From contig CM019220.1 in NCBI GenBank assembly GCA_009741485.1, forward strand, positions 31,192,185 through 31,256,184: a stretch of DNA of 64,000 bases. Direction: 5' to 3'. The position numbers and the translations under genes are program-made. The notes below the pieces were generated by a model, which was not told where the DNA came from, did not search any database, and saw only the letters and a program-made list of their open reading frames with translations. This DNA comes from Malurus cyaneus samueli. Lineage: Eukaryota > Chordata > Aves > Passeriformes > Maluridae. Of the stretch, positions 1 to 11,000 are shown in pieces (positions within the stretch are counted from its first letter, which is position 1; each line of letters begins with the position of its first letter).

Positions 1-1205
1 AATCAGCAGGATAGGCAGCTGTCTTTGCACTCAGGGAAAATTAATGTCAGGACCTTTCCTTAAGAAATTAACTATGACACTGGCTTTGTCAGAAAGAAGA
101 AAAGGATAGACAGCCCACTTGTTGCAGCTTCCTTCTGTTGCACAATATATTAAATAATAAACCTGAGTATTAATTCAACAGGGACAAAATATAATGTAGA
201 AATTATGTATAAATTAAAGCATTCATTTAAATTAACTAAAAAAAAAAAGGTGGTACAATGCAGAACCATCTGTACTGTGCCATATGTCAGGTAGAAGGAA
301 AAATAAAAACCAAATGAGATCATTAATAATCTTTCTGGGAATAGTTAAATATTTTCAGCAAATTAGATTCCAGGGATCATTACATTTTTTAAACAGGAAC
401 ATACCGTTGACATTATTTATGTGTAAGATACAGACAGCGTGGAATATGTCCCTATAATAATATTTAATTATGTTAAATAATATTACAGTATTAATGAAAA
501 CTGTACAAAGCAGTGTAAAATATTCCCTGAGAAATAACCTAGCTTGAAATCTTCTGCAATGTCATCAAAGTGAGGTTTCTATTGATCACTTCCTAACTGA
601 TAACTGATATATCTTAACGTACTAGAGACATTCCAAACAACTTTTTCTTAATGACAATTGTTCTTATTCCTTTATAAAAGAACTGTTTCCATTTTATTCA
701 TGCACATTCAGCATTACTAGTTTCTAGCATCTCTTTTTTGTCTCCCAAGTAAATCATGTTTTGGTGTTTTAATTTTCATCTTAAGTAAATCCCCCCAACT
801 CTAATAATGGTTCCCTGGCTCATCTTTGAGCTTCACTCAATTTGCCCAGCACTTATCTCAAGTGAAGATATCCCTACATCTAAAAAGCCACAGAAAATAT
901 TTTTTTTTTTCCTCCATGGTATAATGACTCTGCATGCTTCCCTAACTTTTCCCTGTCATGCTGCTAAATCATCTCTAATTTCTGATATCTTATCTCCCTG
1001 AACATTGGTAGTGCTGAGCTTTGCTAGGTCTCTTCCACCCCCTGAATTTCTCTTCTATTAATTTCCTCTAGATGTACTTTAATTTTCAATGGCTCTAAGG
1101 CTTCTAAGGCTTGCCTGTTATTTTTGGTCTACACTTTAGGCTCTTTTTAATTTGCTTTGTGTCTCTGGTATTTGCAACTCTTCACAAGTATATGTCATCT
1201 ATGGA

Positions 1206-1240
1206 TTTCATTAATTTTATCTTTCTTTCATTAATTTTAT
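1206..1240. repeat. Imperfect 20-bp tandem repeat, two partial copies
   Basis: The 15-mer TTTCATTAATTTTAT occurs at 1206-1220 and again at 1226-1240, so the period is 20 bp. The five bases between the copies are pyrimidine-rich. It is a small local duplication in AT-rich DNA with no evident function. Confidence 0.7.
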
Positions 1241-2567
1241 TTTCCTGCTCTTTTAAAAAGTATAAAAATATAACACAAGTATCCTATAAGACCAAATGAA
1301 ACACAGGAAATATTCTTGTGGCAGCCTGTACACTGCTACTTTTTACTTCAGGGATTCATCCTGCTCCCAGATTCTAATGTAGATTGCATGGCCACACACA
1401 AAGCAACTGCTGTGGGTGCACATTTTCAGATCCATAAAGAATTAATGTAACTCATATTACACCCATCCTGCTCTCCCCAGTGTTTAATGCTGTAATATGT
1501 TTGCAAGGACAGAGCCTGGGTTGGGTAGCAAGGTTGTCCTCTGTCAACCCAAATCTCTTGTTTCTGTGCAGATCATTAAGGGTGTTAATTGCTAACCTAT
1601 AGAAATGCTTTTAACAAATATATATGCATGGGAGATTATCCTGTAACCTACTGCGTGTCCAAACTTCCTGGTTCAGATCTTTGCCATCCTCCCTAATTCA
1701 CTATCAACATTCAGAGCTAGCCACGAGAAAGGACCAAAGCCAGGTGCTCTGCAAAGACAGCAGGAGGTTCAGCCACAGAAAAATGCAAGGATTGGGCAAA
1801 GGGTGCTGAGCAAATCACAGCATCAATCCTGCAGATATCTGTGCCTGTGACATGGAGGGACACACAAAGCAGCAAAAGCTCTGTTGCATCTAAAAGCTGA
1901 GATTGTCAGGCATTTGGAACATCAGCACATGATGAAATTGTCTAAGGAGCAAATCAGTTTCCAGAAGATTTTCAGAGCAGTCTTAGAAGTTACTTTCCCC
2001 ATCTTTTTAGCCATGTAGATGGCCACAAAAGTGTGTGGTTACAAACAGCTGACAAAACATAAACCTCCACAAGGAGGTTTTTGGCTTTGGAACATCAGAG
2101 GTTGCAGTAGCAGCCATTTCCCATCTCCTGCAGAAATGAGAGACAATGGGAGATACAAATATGGGACATGAGCAGGAAAGGGTGAGTGGTGATCAGCACG
2201 GTGAGTTCAGCACTCCAGACAGAGGGTCCAACTCTCAGTCTTGCAGCAGGGACAGAATTCACCTGTGCAGGTGTTTATTAGGGGTACACAATTCTTCCCA
2301 CCCACCTGCATCCTGCTGGGAAAGAGGAGCTGCTGTCCTCGGCAAGAGCTGCAGGACAAGATCTCAGTTTCTGAAACAAGAGTCAGGAAAAGCTGGATAA
2401 GTGAATTCTTCCTACTTATTACATTTCTAGATATTTAATGAAGTCCTGGGAATAGAGATATTTTAGAATTTAAAGTGTCAGAATCAAAGATTTGCTCCGT
2501 CTATGTCATTTCTCCCCAGTGTTTATTTTATCTAGCTTGGAAAAGCAATTTTTTGTTCTCCCTATGA

Positions 2568-2600
2568 GTGTATATACATGTGTGTGTGTCTGTATATATA
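2568..2600. repeat. Alternating purine/pyrimidine tract (TG/TA)
   Basis: Positions 2568-2589 alternate purine and pyrimidine without a break for 22 nt, mixing TA and TG steps. A single C at 2590 breaks the pattern, and 2591-2600 alternates again. Such tracts behave as microsatellites. TG-rich alternating DNA can adopt a left-handed form under supercoiling, although the TA steps here would weaken that. Confidence 0.75.
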
Positions 2601-3852
2601 AAAAATGCATATATTTATAAAATACATATATACTACTTCCCTGAGTTTCCAAATGTCATTCCCTGTGGCCTTACCTCTATTACACACATCATTCATTAGA
2701 TTATGAAAACCATTAATGTCAGGCAGCAGAACCAAAGGAATTCACTAAGGGAGCACCATTAGCATATCAAGTACCTATTTCTCAGCTAAATATTCCTGAC
2801 AGCCCTCATTACATATGATGGATGGGTTTTATAAGAGGTAGTATTTCCAGAAGAAAATAAAATCTCAGCATTCTACCACATGTGGCCCAATAACTAGATA
2901 TCATTTTTTGACTGTCTGTTTGCATTTCTTTCCTTTTTTTTTTTCTTTCAGAATGAAAGAGTTGTAAAACTCACAAATAGATTAACTGCATAATTCAAAA
3001 TTCATTAAAAATTGTGGGCCTAATTTAGCCCAGTTTCTGAATTCTGCACGTGCTTTAGTCATGGGACATCAAACACTCTGTGTCATCCTCGGTATATTGC
3101 CAGCAGCTTGTCAGAAATAGAGATGTAAATGAAAAAGCAAGGAAGATTGGCTTTTAAAAGACCATGCAATGCCAGAACTTTTTCCGAGTTGGAACCCAAC
3201 ATTTTCTGAGGTAAGAAACTCAATTTCAAAAGAAAACAAAAAATCTGTAGCAATGGCTTCAGGAGCTGAGGAATAGTTCTTGCAGCACCTGATGAAAAGC
3301 ACATGGAACTGCAAACAAACACATCCAAGCATGTCCTGGCACCTGCACTCTCCTGCCTGGAGGGCACATGTGACACCTCATAATACTCTTGGATGGGAAT
3401 ACAGACCCCAGAACTTCTTAAAAAAGGGACAGGAAATAGTTTCACATTTTCTGCCATGCATTTCCCTGTACGTGTCAGCAGTGGAGCCCTGTGTACCAGC
3501 AGATTTGACCCTTACATCTCTTGTGGTTCTTTCATGAACTGATTTTTTTTTTTTAATTTACAAAAGCTGCAGTGTAATTTGTCTAGCATGATTTATTATG
3601 GATACTGCTAAAATTTCATGGTTCTCTGACCCTCTAAATCTGAAGTGATTTGACTTCAATGAGGCAGAGTGCTCCTTTGCAAACCAAATTATAAAACAGC
3701 GGGGTATTAATTTTATTATTATTCAGAAATTAGTTTTATTGCAGAATCAGGAAATTGCCTAGACACCTACTGCACAATGATCCCCAGTGCCACACACTGA
3801 TCAGGCAGGCGGAAGTTTTCACTCCTTTCTTTTCCCAAATCTCACTTCTACC

Positions 3853-3932
3853 TGTTAACTCCCACTTGTTAACTTGTTTTAGTTATCTTTCTTGTTAACT
3901 CCCACTTGTTAACTTGTTTTAGTTATCTTTCT
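3853..3932. repeat. Perfect 40-bp tandem duplication
   Basis: Two identical 40-bp copies lie head to tail at 3853-3892 and 3893-3932. Each begins TGTTAACTCCCACTTGTTAA and ends TTATCTTTCT. Each copy contains two GTTAAC sites. The lack of any mismatch suggests either a recent duplication or an assembly artefact. Flanks show no further copies. Confidence 0.95.
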
Positions 3933-4087
3933 ATTTTCAGTGTTATTTAGAGGAAGAGCTTTACCAGTGAGGGAAAGAGGTTCATTAAACAGGTCATTTA
4001 AAAACAGGGAGACACAGAAGCCATTTCTTAGGAAATTGCTGAAACTATTCCCATAACACTATTTAACTTCCCAAGAAGCTTTTTTTC

Positions 4088-4137
4088 CTTCACAGTCCCT
4101 TCCAACTCAGCATATTCTGTGATTCTCTGATTCTGTA
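4088..4137 (+). mobile_element. CR1 LINE 3'-end remnant
   Basis: The stretch contains AGTCCCTTCCAACTCAGCAT followed by ATTCTGTGATTCTCTGATTCT. This is the typical 3' terminus of avian CR1 elements, which end in short ATTCTATG-like repeats rather than a poly(A) tail. Only about 50 bp can be recognised; the sequence upstream (3933-4087) has lost or never had CR1 similarity. Extreme 5' truncation is normal for CR1. The insertion is on the plus strand and is not functional. Confidence 0.7.
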
Positions 4138-7100
4138 TAATTCCTTAGCATTTGAATGCACCAGTTCTGAGGGGCTAACAACACTCCTGTGCTACTTCCA
4201 ACCAACCCAGGAAAGAGCCAGGAGTTTTTAAATGTCTCAGCATTTTAAGAACTACTTTTGTGGGATTTTCTGGTGTTCAAACTCTATGAAGTGTGCTTTT
4301 TTCTTAATGTGTGATACTTCAGAAATTGCAGAGTGCTCGTCTTGTGAAAATGAGTGCTCTAAAGCAAATGAAATTTGCCAGACAAATATTAAAGGGCCCA
4401 AAATAAATTCTCTCCTTTGACAACCCTGTCTGATACAATTAAAAGCAATTATAAAACTGTTGAAAAGCAGTTAGCTAGCATTTTCAACACTGTAGCACAG
4501 GATTTCAGGCCAAGATGTGTATTGAGATATCTTAGATTTTAATGGAGTTGTAATGAAATATAATGACAGTGATACTTACTGCCTATGAAAGCTTACAATT
4601 ACTTTTCTCACACAATTAATTTCAACATTATATTAATACAATTGTGGCATTTATTATGCAAAAATAAAACTGTAAGGGCATTTTTTCAAGACTTACTCTG
4701 AATATTTTTCTTCAGACTACTTCACATTTACTCTAGTATCAACACTTACATTTAAATGAAAATGAGCAATTGCTCATAGAATTTCAGTGCAGGAAAATCA
4801 ACTCTGTCACATGTAGTTTCTGAAATGTGAGTTTAAATATTCAGTTCTCAACCAGTGTGAACAATAAATCACAGTGCACTTCATGGATGATGTAAAATGT
4901 CAAATAAAGGTAAATGGATTCATTCCTTTAATAACTACCTGTATGTCCTAATATATTAATTCTCATAATTCACACTGCCCAGACAATTGTTTAAGCAAAG
5001 TTTATATACAAATATATATCTTGGGAATTTTGAGTTGAGAATTCATTCAGTAAGGCTAAAACCTTAGTGTTCCCTAGCTTGGTATCACTTCAGAATTCAT
5101 TCCACTGAACTGTAGAAGTTTATAGGTCTGGGGCAGAAGGTGTTTAACATACACCAGAAAAGCCATTGGTCTTCTTCTTCCACTGGGTGGAGTTTCAAGT
5201 GCTCTTCTTCATGATATTTCATTTATTTATTATTTCTTTTCCCCATCTGCCGAAGACGAATACTAATGGTGGTTTCTTTTGTAAAGTGTTTTCAGGCTTA
5301 TGTACAAGAAATGGGTCAAAGTCAACTCTAGAAACAGTTATAAATTAGTAGATAGATTCACTTTTGTTACTCTTGAAGAGCAGAAGAATAACAGTTGTTC
5401 TATATTACTAGGGGAAAAAAAGAAAAAAAATCTAAAGAAGGATCAGGCCTGTTTCTTCTCTTTATAAGTTCCTGTGCATCTTTCCACAAGCGAGGATTGA
5501 TGATTCAGCCATTACCATGCTTCTGGACCTCAGTCTCGATAAATATCATTCATAGGAATGAAGTTAGAAAATATTTAGACATTTTTGATATATAAACGCT
5601 CCTTCAAGACATCTCCAGATTATAAACAGAGAAATATACAATGCTACTGAGTTCGATCTGGGAGCACGCAATGGTTTACAGAACCTTTTCAGTGTTGTTT
5701 ACAAATCTTTTCCTGTTGTAGTGTACTGTTTTAAAATTAACACATCAGTAGGAAGCATTAAATGGAGATCCTAGATTTCAAGGATCAGAACAAGCAGAAC
5801 CCTTCATTTCCATTTCCATCTGGGGCTGTTTGCTGTCCCTGAGCAGCCTGCACCCACAGCAGCAGGGTGTGAGCAGGAACCTTTATTTATTGCTTTTATT
5901 CAGCCAGGGGACAGCAGGGACAGTGACCCCTCTCCCTGGCAGCCAGCAGCTCTGCAGAACAGCAGGCACCTCAGAAATGTTTGATGGCAGCGCTGCCAGG
6001 GGCACCAACATTGCTTTTACATGGATCTACAGCTGCACGGTGAAGAAAAACAAGAGCAGTTCAGACAGAAGTGGCATGTTTACACATTAAAGCAGCAGGA
6101 GCCTGTAACAGATGAGCAGACTGCCAGCCCTGCTCACTGTGGTGCTTGCTGAGAAGATCCTCGAGAGATGCTGCTGCCCATTCTCTCTGATTTTGACCTT
6201 CCTGCCATTCTCTCTCTCCTTCCTTCCATTACCTCTTTAATCCCAGCAGAATCCTTGCCCACTTATAGGACTGAGTGCTTTCTGATCCCAGACAAACACA
6301 GCCACAGCAGATCGCAGATGAACATACCAATTCCAGTTAGCATTTCATCCCCACAGAGTGTGGTGCAGGAAAAAGGAAAAGCACATATAAAATCTTCACC
6401 TGCATTTGAGAAAACATGCAAAGTGACTCCAGAGCATGTTCTTCTAACCCAGTATAGGGCATTAGCTGGGTGAGAACTGATACCAGTTTGTTCCAAAATC
6501 CCTTTTACAGGTGAGGGTACCTGGCAATATCAGGCTCTGATATCTTGACAGAGTATCTGCTTTTTGGGAGGACATGGCAAAATCTAAGTCTCTGCTGTGA
6601 ATTCTCCCTTTGAGACAATGGCTAACAATTTTCCATGCAACATTTCTGTGTGGCTTTCTCTGTCTCAAGTTTGTAATAATCAGAGAGTCATTAGAGCCCT
6701 CAGAAGCGCTGGTTTTTAGGAGATTCGTATTTCTTTGTGAACATTTTCACACCAGCAGTTAGGAGGAAGAGGAAAGAGCAGCACAAGGGTACTTCTTGTG
6801 GAATGAGACACACAACTACAGAGAGGAGTAAAGTAAAGGAGATAAGAGGTAAATGTGAAGGCAGGAATGAGGGAATGAGAAAATATCTGCAATACAGAGA
6901 AGGACAATGACAAATCCTGATGGGGATTCATAAGGAAAAAGTGAAAACTTATATAAAGAAGAGGAATGCAGAGAAAAACACTATAAACAATGGCAAGGTG
7001 TGGGGGTGGGCAAGGGTTTCATAATAATCTAGGATAAACAGAACACCAGCATGTGTAAATTAGGGAAGAGAAACAGAATTGGAATTATATCTCATAATCA

Positions 7101-8045
7101 TATCCTCCTCCCTACAGAAAGCCAAAAGGAAAATTAATCTTTTGTTGTGTGCACCTGGGAACTTTAATAATATGGTAAAAATGAAAAACACTTTTACATA
7201 AGTTTATGTCTTAATTGATTAAGTAATACAGCAATATCATATTGCATAGGCAAACACTGTGTTTAAAAACAAAAGCCAAAGGTAACAGTATTTAAAACAG
7301 CAGTTTTAAAACAGTACCAAAATCCTCTAACTGTCTGTGATGTTTCTCTAGCGATAGAAGTTTTCTTCCACTAAGTATATTAGCATATTATAGTATATTA
7401 GGTCTTTTCCAGTTCTTTCTCCCTTTTCCTAACCCTCTCCTCTTCCAAATGGGAGTGGAGAGATATAAAAACTGAGCAGAAAAAGAAAAACTGTCTTCAT
7501 GCAGAGAATGCTCTTATCAGAGCTGACATAAAGAAATGAACTGTCATTTTCATCCTAAAAAGAAGTAGGAAGTATAGGCATACAATTCTCAGGAGACTCT
7601 CAGCCTTGCAAAAAGTATTCAGCTGACCATAACATAACATTGAGAATGACTGAATTTTATTGTCAGGAAAGTTTGTCTTTTTTCTTCCCTCTTTAGTCCT
7701 TCCTCCCTAGTAACCATGGATCTACCATTATCATGACTTGCACGTAAGTCTGAAGATGAATTAAAAAGCATGGCATGATTCCCAAGCACATCCATCCAAC
7801 CAAACACATATTTCAGATTTAGGATTCTGCCTGGGAGAGAAATAGGTATCTATCAATGGCTGTGAATTTGAGCAAGAGCAGCTGACTAAAGACTCAGGTG
7901 AAGAAGTGCAGAGAAATATCTTGTGGATCACAGTGATTAATTTCTCTGTGTTTATAGACTTCCACTACATTAAAATTATTTGCTTCCCTGTGTGTGCAAG
8001 TAAAGACTGCTCACTATTTCCCTTTGTGAGAAAGGGCTTGAATTT
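4138..8045. other. Non-genic AT-rich sequence, no gene recognised
   Basis: No coding region, RNA gene or known repeat is recognisable. A perfect 16-bp palindrome sits at 4762-4777. A GC-richer pocket at about 5820-6000 is free of simple repeats and could be a decayed LTR or other old repeat, but I cannot name it. A purine-rich stretch runs through about 6750-6980. Short frames on both strands look accidental. Confidence 0.65.
4762..4777. repeat. Perfect 16-bp palindrome
   Basis: ATGAGCAATTGCTCAT reads identically on both strands with no spacer. It lies in AT-rich non-genic DNA. It could be a dimeric transcription factor site or chance; a 16-bp perfect palindrome is expected roughly once per 64 kb by chance. 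Confidence 0.6.
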
Positions 8046-8055
8046 NNNNNNNNNN
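8046..8055. other. Assembly gap of ten Ns
   Basis: Ten consecutive N bases separate AATTT from AAAAAAGAC. A short fixed-size run is usually a placeholder where the true length is unknown. The A run directly after it suggests a homopolymer or low-complexity tract that the assembly could not bridge. The 141-codon open frame crossing this gap (7906-8331) is therefore not trustworthy. Confidence 0.98.
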
Positions 8056-11000
8056 AAAAAAGACAAGAAAGAGGTCAGGCTGGTACTAATTCAGAAATAC
8101 TGGACACATAAATGGCCTTCCTTTTTTCCAAGTAATACTTCCATGCAAGGATATATGTTGGTGCAGTTTGCCCTTTGCAAGTTCTATATTTTTCTTTACA
8201 TGCAATTATCCTCTTCTCCACACACTTTGGTGAGTTATGGTGAGCATAAACCCTGCAGGTCATATGACACACCAGCTCCTACTGCTCTCAAACTGCAGCA
8301 AACTTACAAGGTCACTTTTAAAATCCTGTAAACTCTTTGAAATCAGCTTATATCTATTTCTTTATTATGCACAAAAGATGCTTTATATGACAAACAGATT
8401 ATCCAAGTTTTTCTCATCTTATTACGCAAAGTCACATGAAATTCATCAAGTTCAAATGAGAAATCAACTGCTTTTTTATCAGTCCAGGGCATTTATGATT
8501 TGGATAAATCAGCAAGGAATTTTGTCCTTTCTTCTTTTGTAGAAACTGTTCAATCAGATACAAGAAACTGTCTGTTATAATACAGGTAGATAGAGAAAAG
8601 GGTTGTCTTCAGTGGAGGTCCTCTCTAGTGAAAAGATATTACTATAAATCATGTTTTGGTTGTAAAGAAAGCATAAAATATATTTAAAAATACAATTTTA
8701 CAACATTTCCATCATTGATTTATAAGTAGTAAACATGCTATCTACAGTGTCTTAGTGTAAATTTTATATTATTGAACATAATGAAAACCAAAATAAACTG
8801 CACAGTTCATGACTGCTGTCCTGGTTTTCCTTCTGAAATGCAGTTGTTACTAAAGACATGCTCCATTCAATTACACATCACAGTTTTCTCAAAAGCATGA
8901 GATAATTCCTTGCTCTACAGAATGTGACAGCTTAACTGTGCCCCTTTCTTTGCAGTAGATTCAGAGTGTTTTTCCCAACATCTAAGTTGGAAGCAGCATC
9001 CACAACACTACAGTACATCTACCTGAACAACAGAATGAATGCCAAATTCCTAAGGCTCAGTCTAAATCAAATAATTTTATTTTATTTGGTCCTCAAAACT
9101 GGGGAGCAAATAACACACCTTAATCTATTAATTTTTATGCAATATTGTGCCTGAGGAAATCTTTTGAAAAGGTGAAGTATTCAAATGTTTGCTGCATGAA
9201 GATGTGGTGGATACCATAGAGGTTCTTGCCACAAAAGACGTACGAATCTTTAATCTCTCCCTCAGTGGTTGGATTTTCTGTGGAGAGGAATCAGAGAAAA
9301 TTCCCCAACTAATTAAGCAGACATCCAACATTATTAAGCTTTGTCTTGTGATAAGAACAGCCTGAGCTGAGCCCTGCAAAGCAACGAGGAAAGAGCAGAG
9401 CTCTGCTCCAAACCCTTCCCTGCTCAGCAGGTGCAGGTCTGGCTGCTCACAGTGACTCTCCCTAAATGGGATTGGGTGCACTTTGCAGAATTATTCATCC
9501 CAGGTAAATATTCTGGAGGGATAAGATTCTCACAGTGTGCTCTGGTTTGTTCTGTCAAGTTGAGTCTGGTCCGTGTTACAAAATCTCTTTCATAACTACG
9601 GTCATGATGCCAGCCTGAGCAAAGACAAGGGAGTGAAAAAATTGTCTTGTGGTGATTCTTGTAGGTCACGATAGAAATGGCAGGGGAAAATTTTCCTTCC
9701 TCCTACCCTGTTCACATGCAGATATATCAATTCATTCCCCACAGCCAACGCATTTTAATTAATGAAGAAGTTATGTGGGGAACAAAACCACAAACAAACT
9801 GGAAACAGAGAAAGGAAGGAAGGCTTTTTTTTTTCTCTGGTGTGGGAAAAGGACAAAATTTCCCTACACAGAGGTCTTTGTATTTGCACTGAAACACAAG
9901 AGTGAAAAATGATAAAGGAAAGTGATTGTGTGGTGGAATGGGTCTGTAACATTTATTGTTGGTTTAGGGCCTGGTTTCAATTTGTATAAAACTTCCTTTA
10001 ATATGACTGCTTTATTAAGATCACCCAGTAAACACCAAAAGAAAATTAACTTAATGGAAATAATTTTATTACATTTTGTTAGATCTTTTCATTAACAATA
10101 TTGACTCTTAGTGGCTTTCTTAATTAGCCATTGATGGGAACATAAAAAATTAACAACAGACTGACCACTTTAAGCTCAGGAGGCTTAGTGACCTGATAGC
10201 TGAGAGTAAAACCAGTTCCCAGAGGTGCTTTCTCAGGAAGGGTTGGAAAACATACTTTATGATGTCACTGGAGAGGAAGTTTAAAAAGTTATCCTAATGG
10301 GTTGCATTCCCATGTTCATTTACAACTGAATATTCAAATGCATCCCTCTGCAGTGTTGGATTAGCTCCTGCAGATACGGGCTTGTGACATAAACCCATCA
10401 GATGTGGTTTTTTCAATTGACTTTTGATGAAAACTGAAAATCTCCACTGGTTTGTTAACTGTTGCCTATCAGCATCAGAGACTTTTCCAACTCCAGCAGA
10501 AGGGACAGCATTTCCCCTCAGCAACAGTGGTATAAACTTCCCTCAGAAATACTCTGGGAAGTTCTTATAATGATGTGAGAACTGTTTTAGATAAAGAGTA
10601 GTAACCCACCTGCCCAGCTTTCTAGCTGGTGTCTTTCATATTCTCCATATCTTACCCAATGCAGTATTGAAAACAAATGAAATTTTCCTGCTCTTGCTGC
10701 AGCTGCAATTTCTCCCAAGACAATTTTGTCTTCAGCATCCTACCATCAAATCCAGTTTAGCAATATCTATTAAAAAAAAAAATCTCTTTGAGCACCTCTA
10801 GATAGGCACAAGCTACATCACAAACAGCATTTAGGATACAGGGCACTGTGACATTTTCTTCACCAATGTTTAGTGCTTTTCCTTTTAATATTAACGCATA
10901 GATATTTGAAATTCACTTCTGCATAGGCACAAATCTGAAGTAGCAGGCAGTTCCTCCTTACCTTAATGTGCAAATGTAGCCTAAAAGGCTTCTTGTTAAT

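Larger units (their letters stand above)
1..3852. other. Non-genic AT-rich sequence, no gene recognised
   Basis: No frame here exceeds about 125 codons and none resembles a protein I know. The sequence is unique-looking and CpG-poor. Visible structure is limited to an imperfect 20-bp tandem at 1206-1240, an alternating purine/pyrimidine tract at 2568-2600, a somewhat GC-richer pocket around 2220-2380, and a pure pyrimidine run at 2925-2949 followed by AG. The GC-richer pocket could be an old LTR or repeat remnant, but I cannot assign it to a family. It is likely intergenic or intronic. Confidence 0.7.

Noticed and set aside
2220..2400. GC-richer pocket considered as a possible LTR remnant
   Set aside because: There are no paired terminal repeats, no TG...CA ends with a target duplication, and no family I can name.
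2925..2951. Pyrimidine run of 25 nt followed by AG, like a strong splice acceptor
   Set aside because: No consensus donor or sustained open frame was seen within normal exon distance downstream.
5820..6000. GC-richer pocket considered as an LTR or promoter
   Set aside because: No CpG enrichment, no paired repeat and no downstream gene was found.
7906..8331. Longest open frame in the window (141 codons)
   Set aside because: It reads through the ten-N gap, so its continuity is unknown. Its sequence shows no domain and its composition is typical of AT-rich noncoding DNA.
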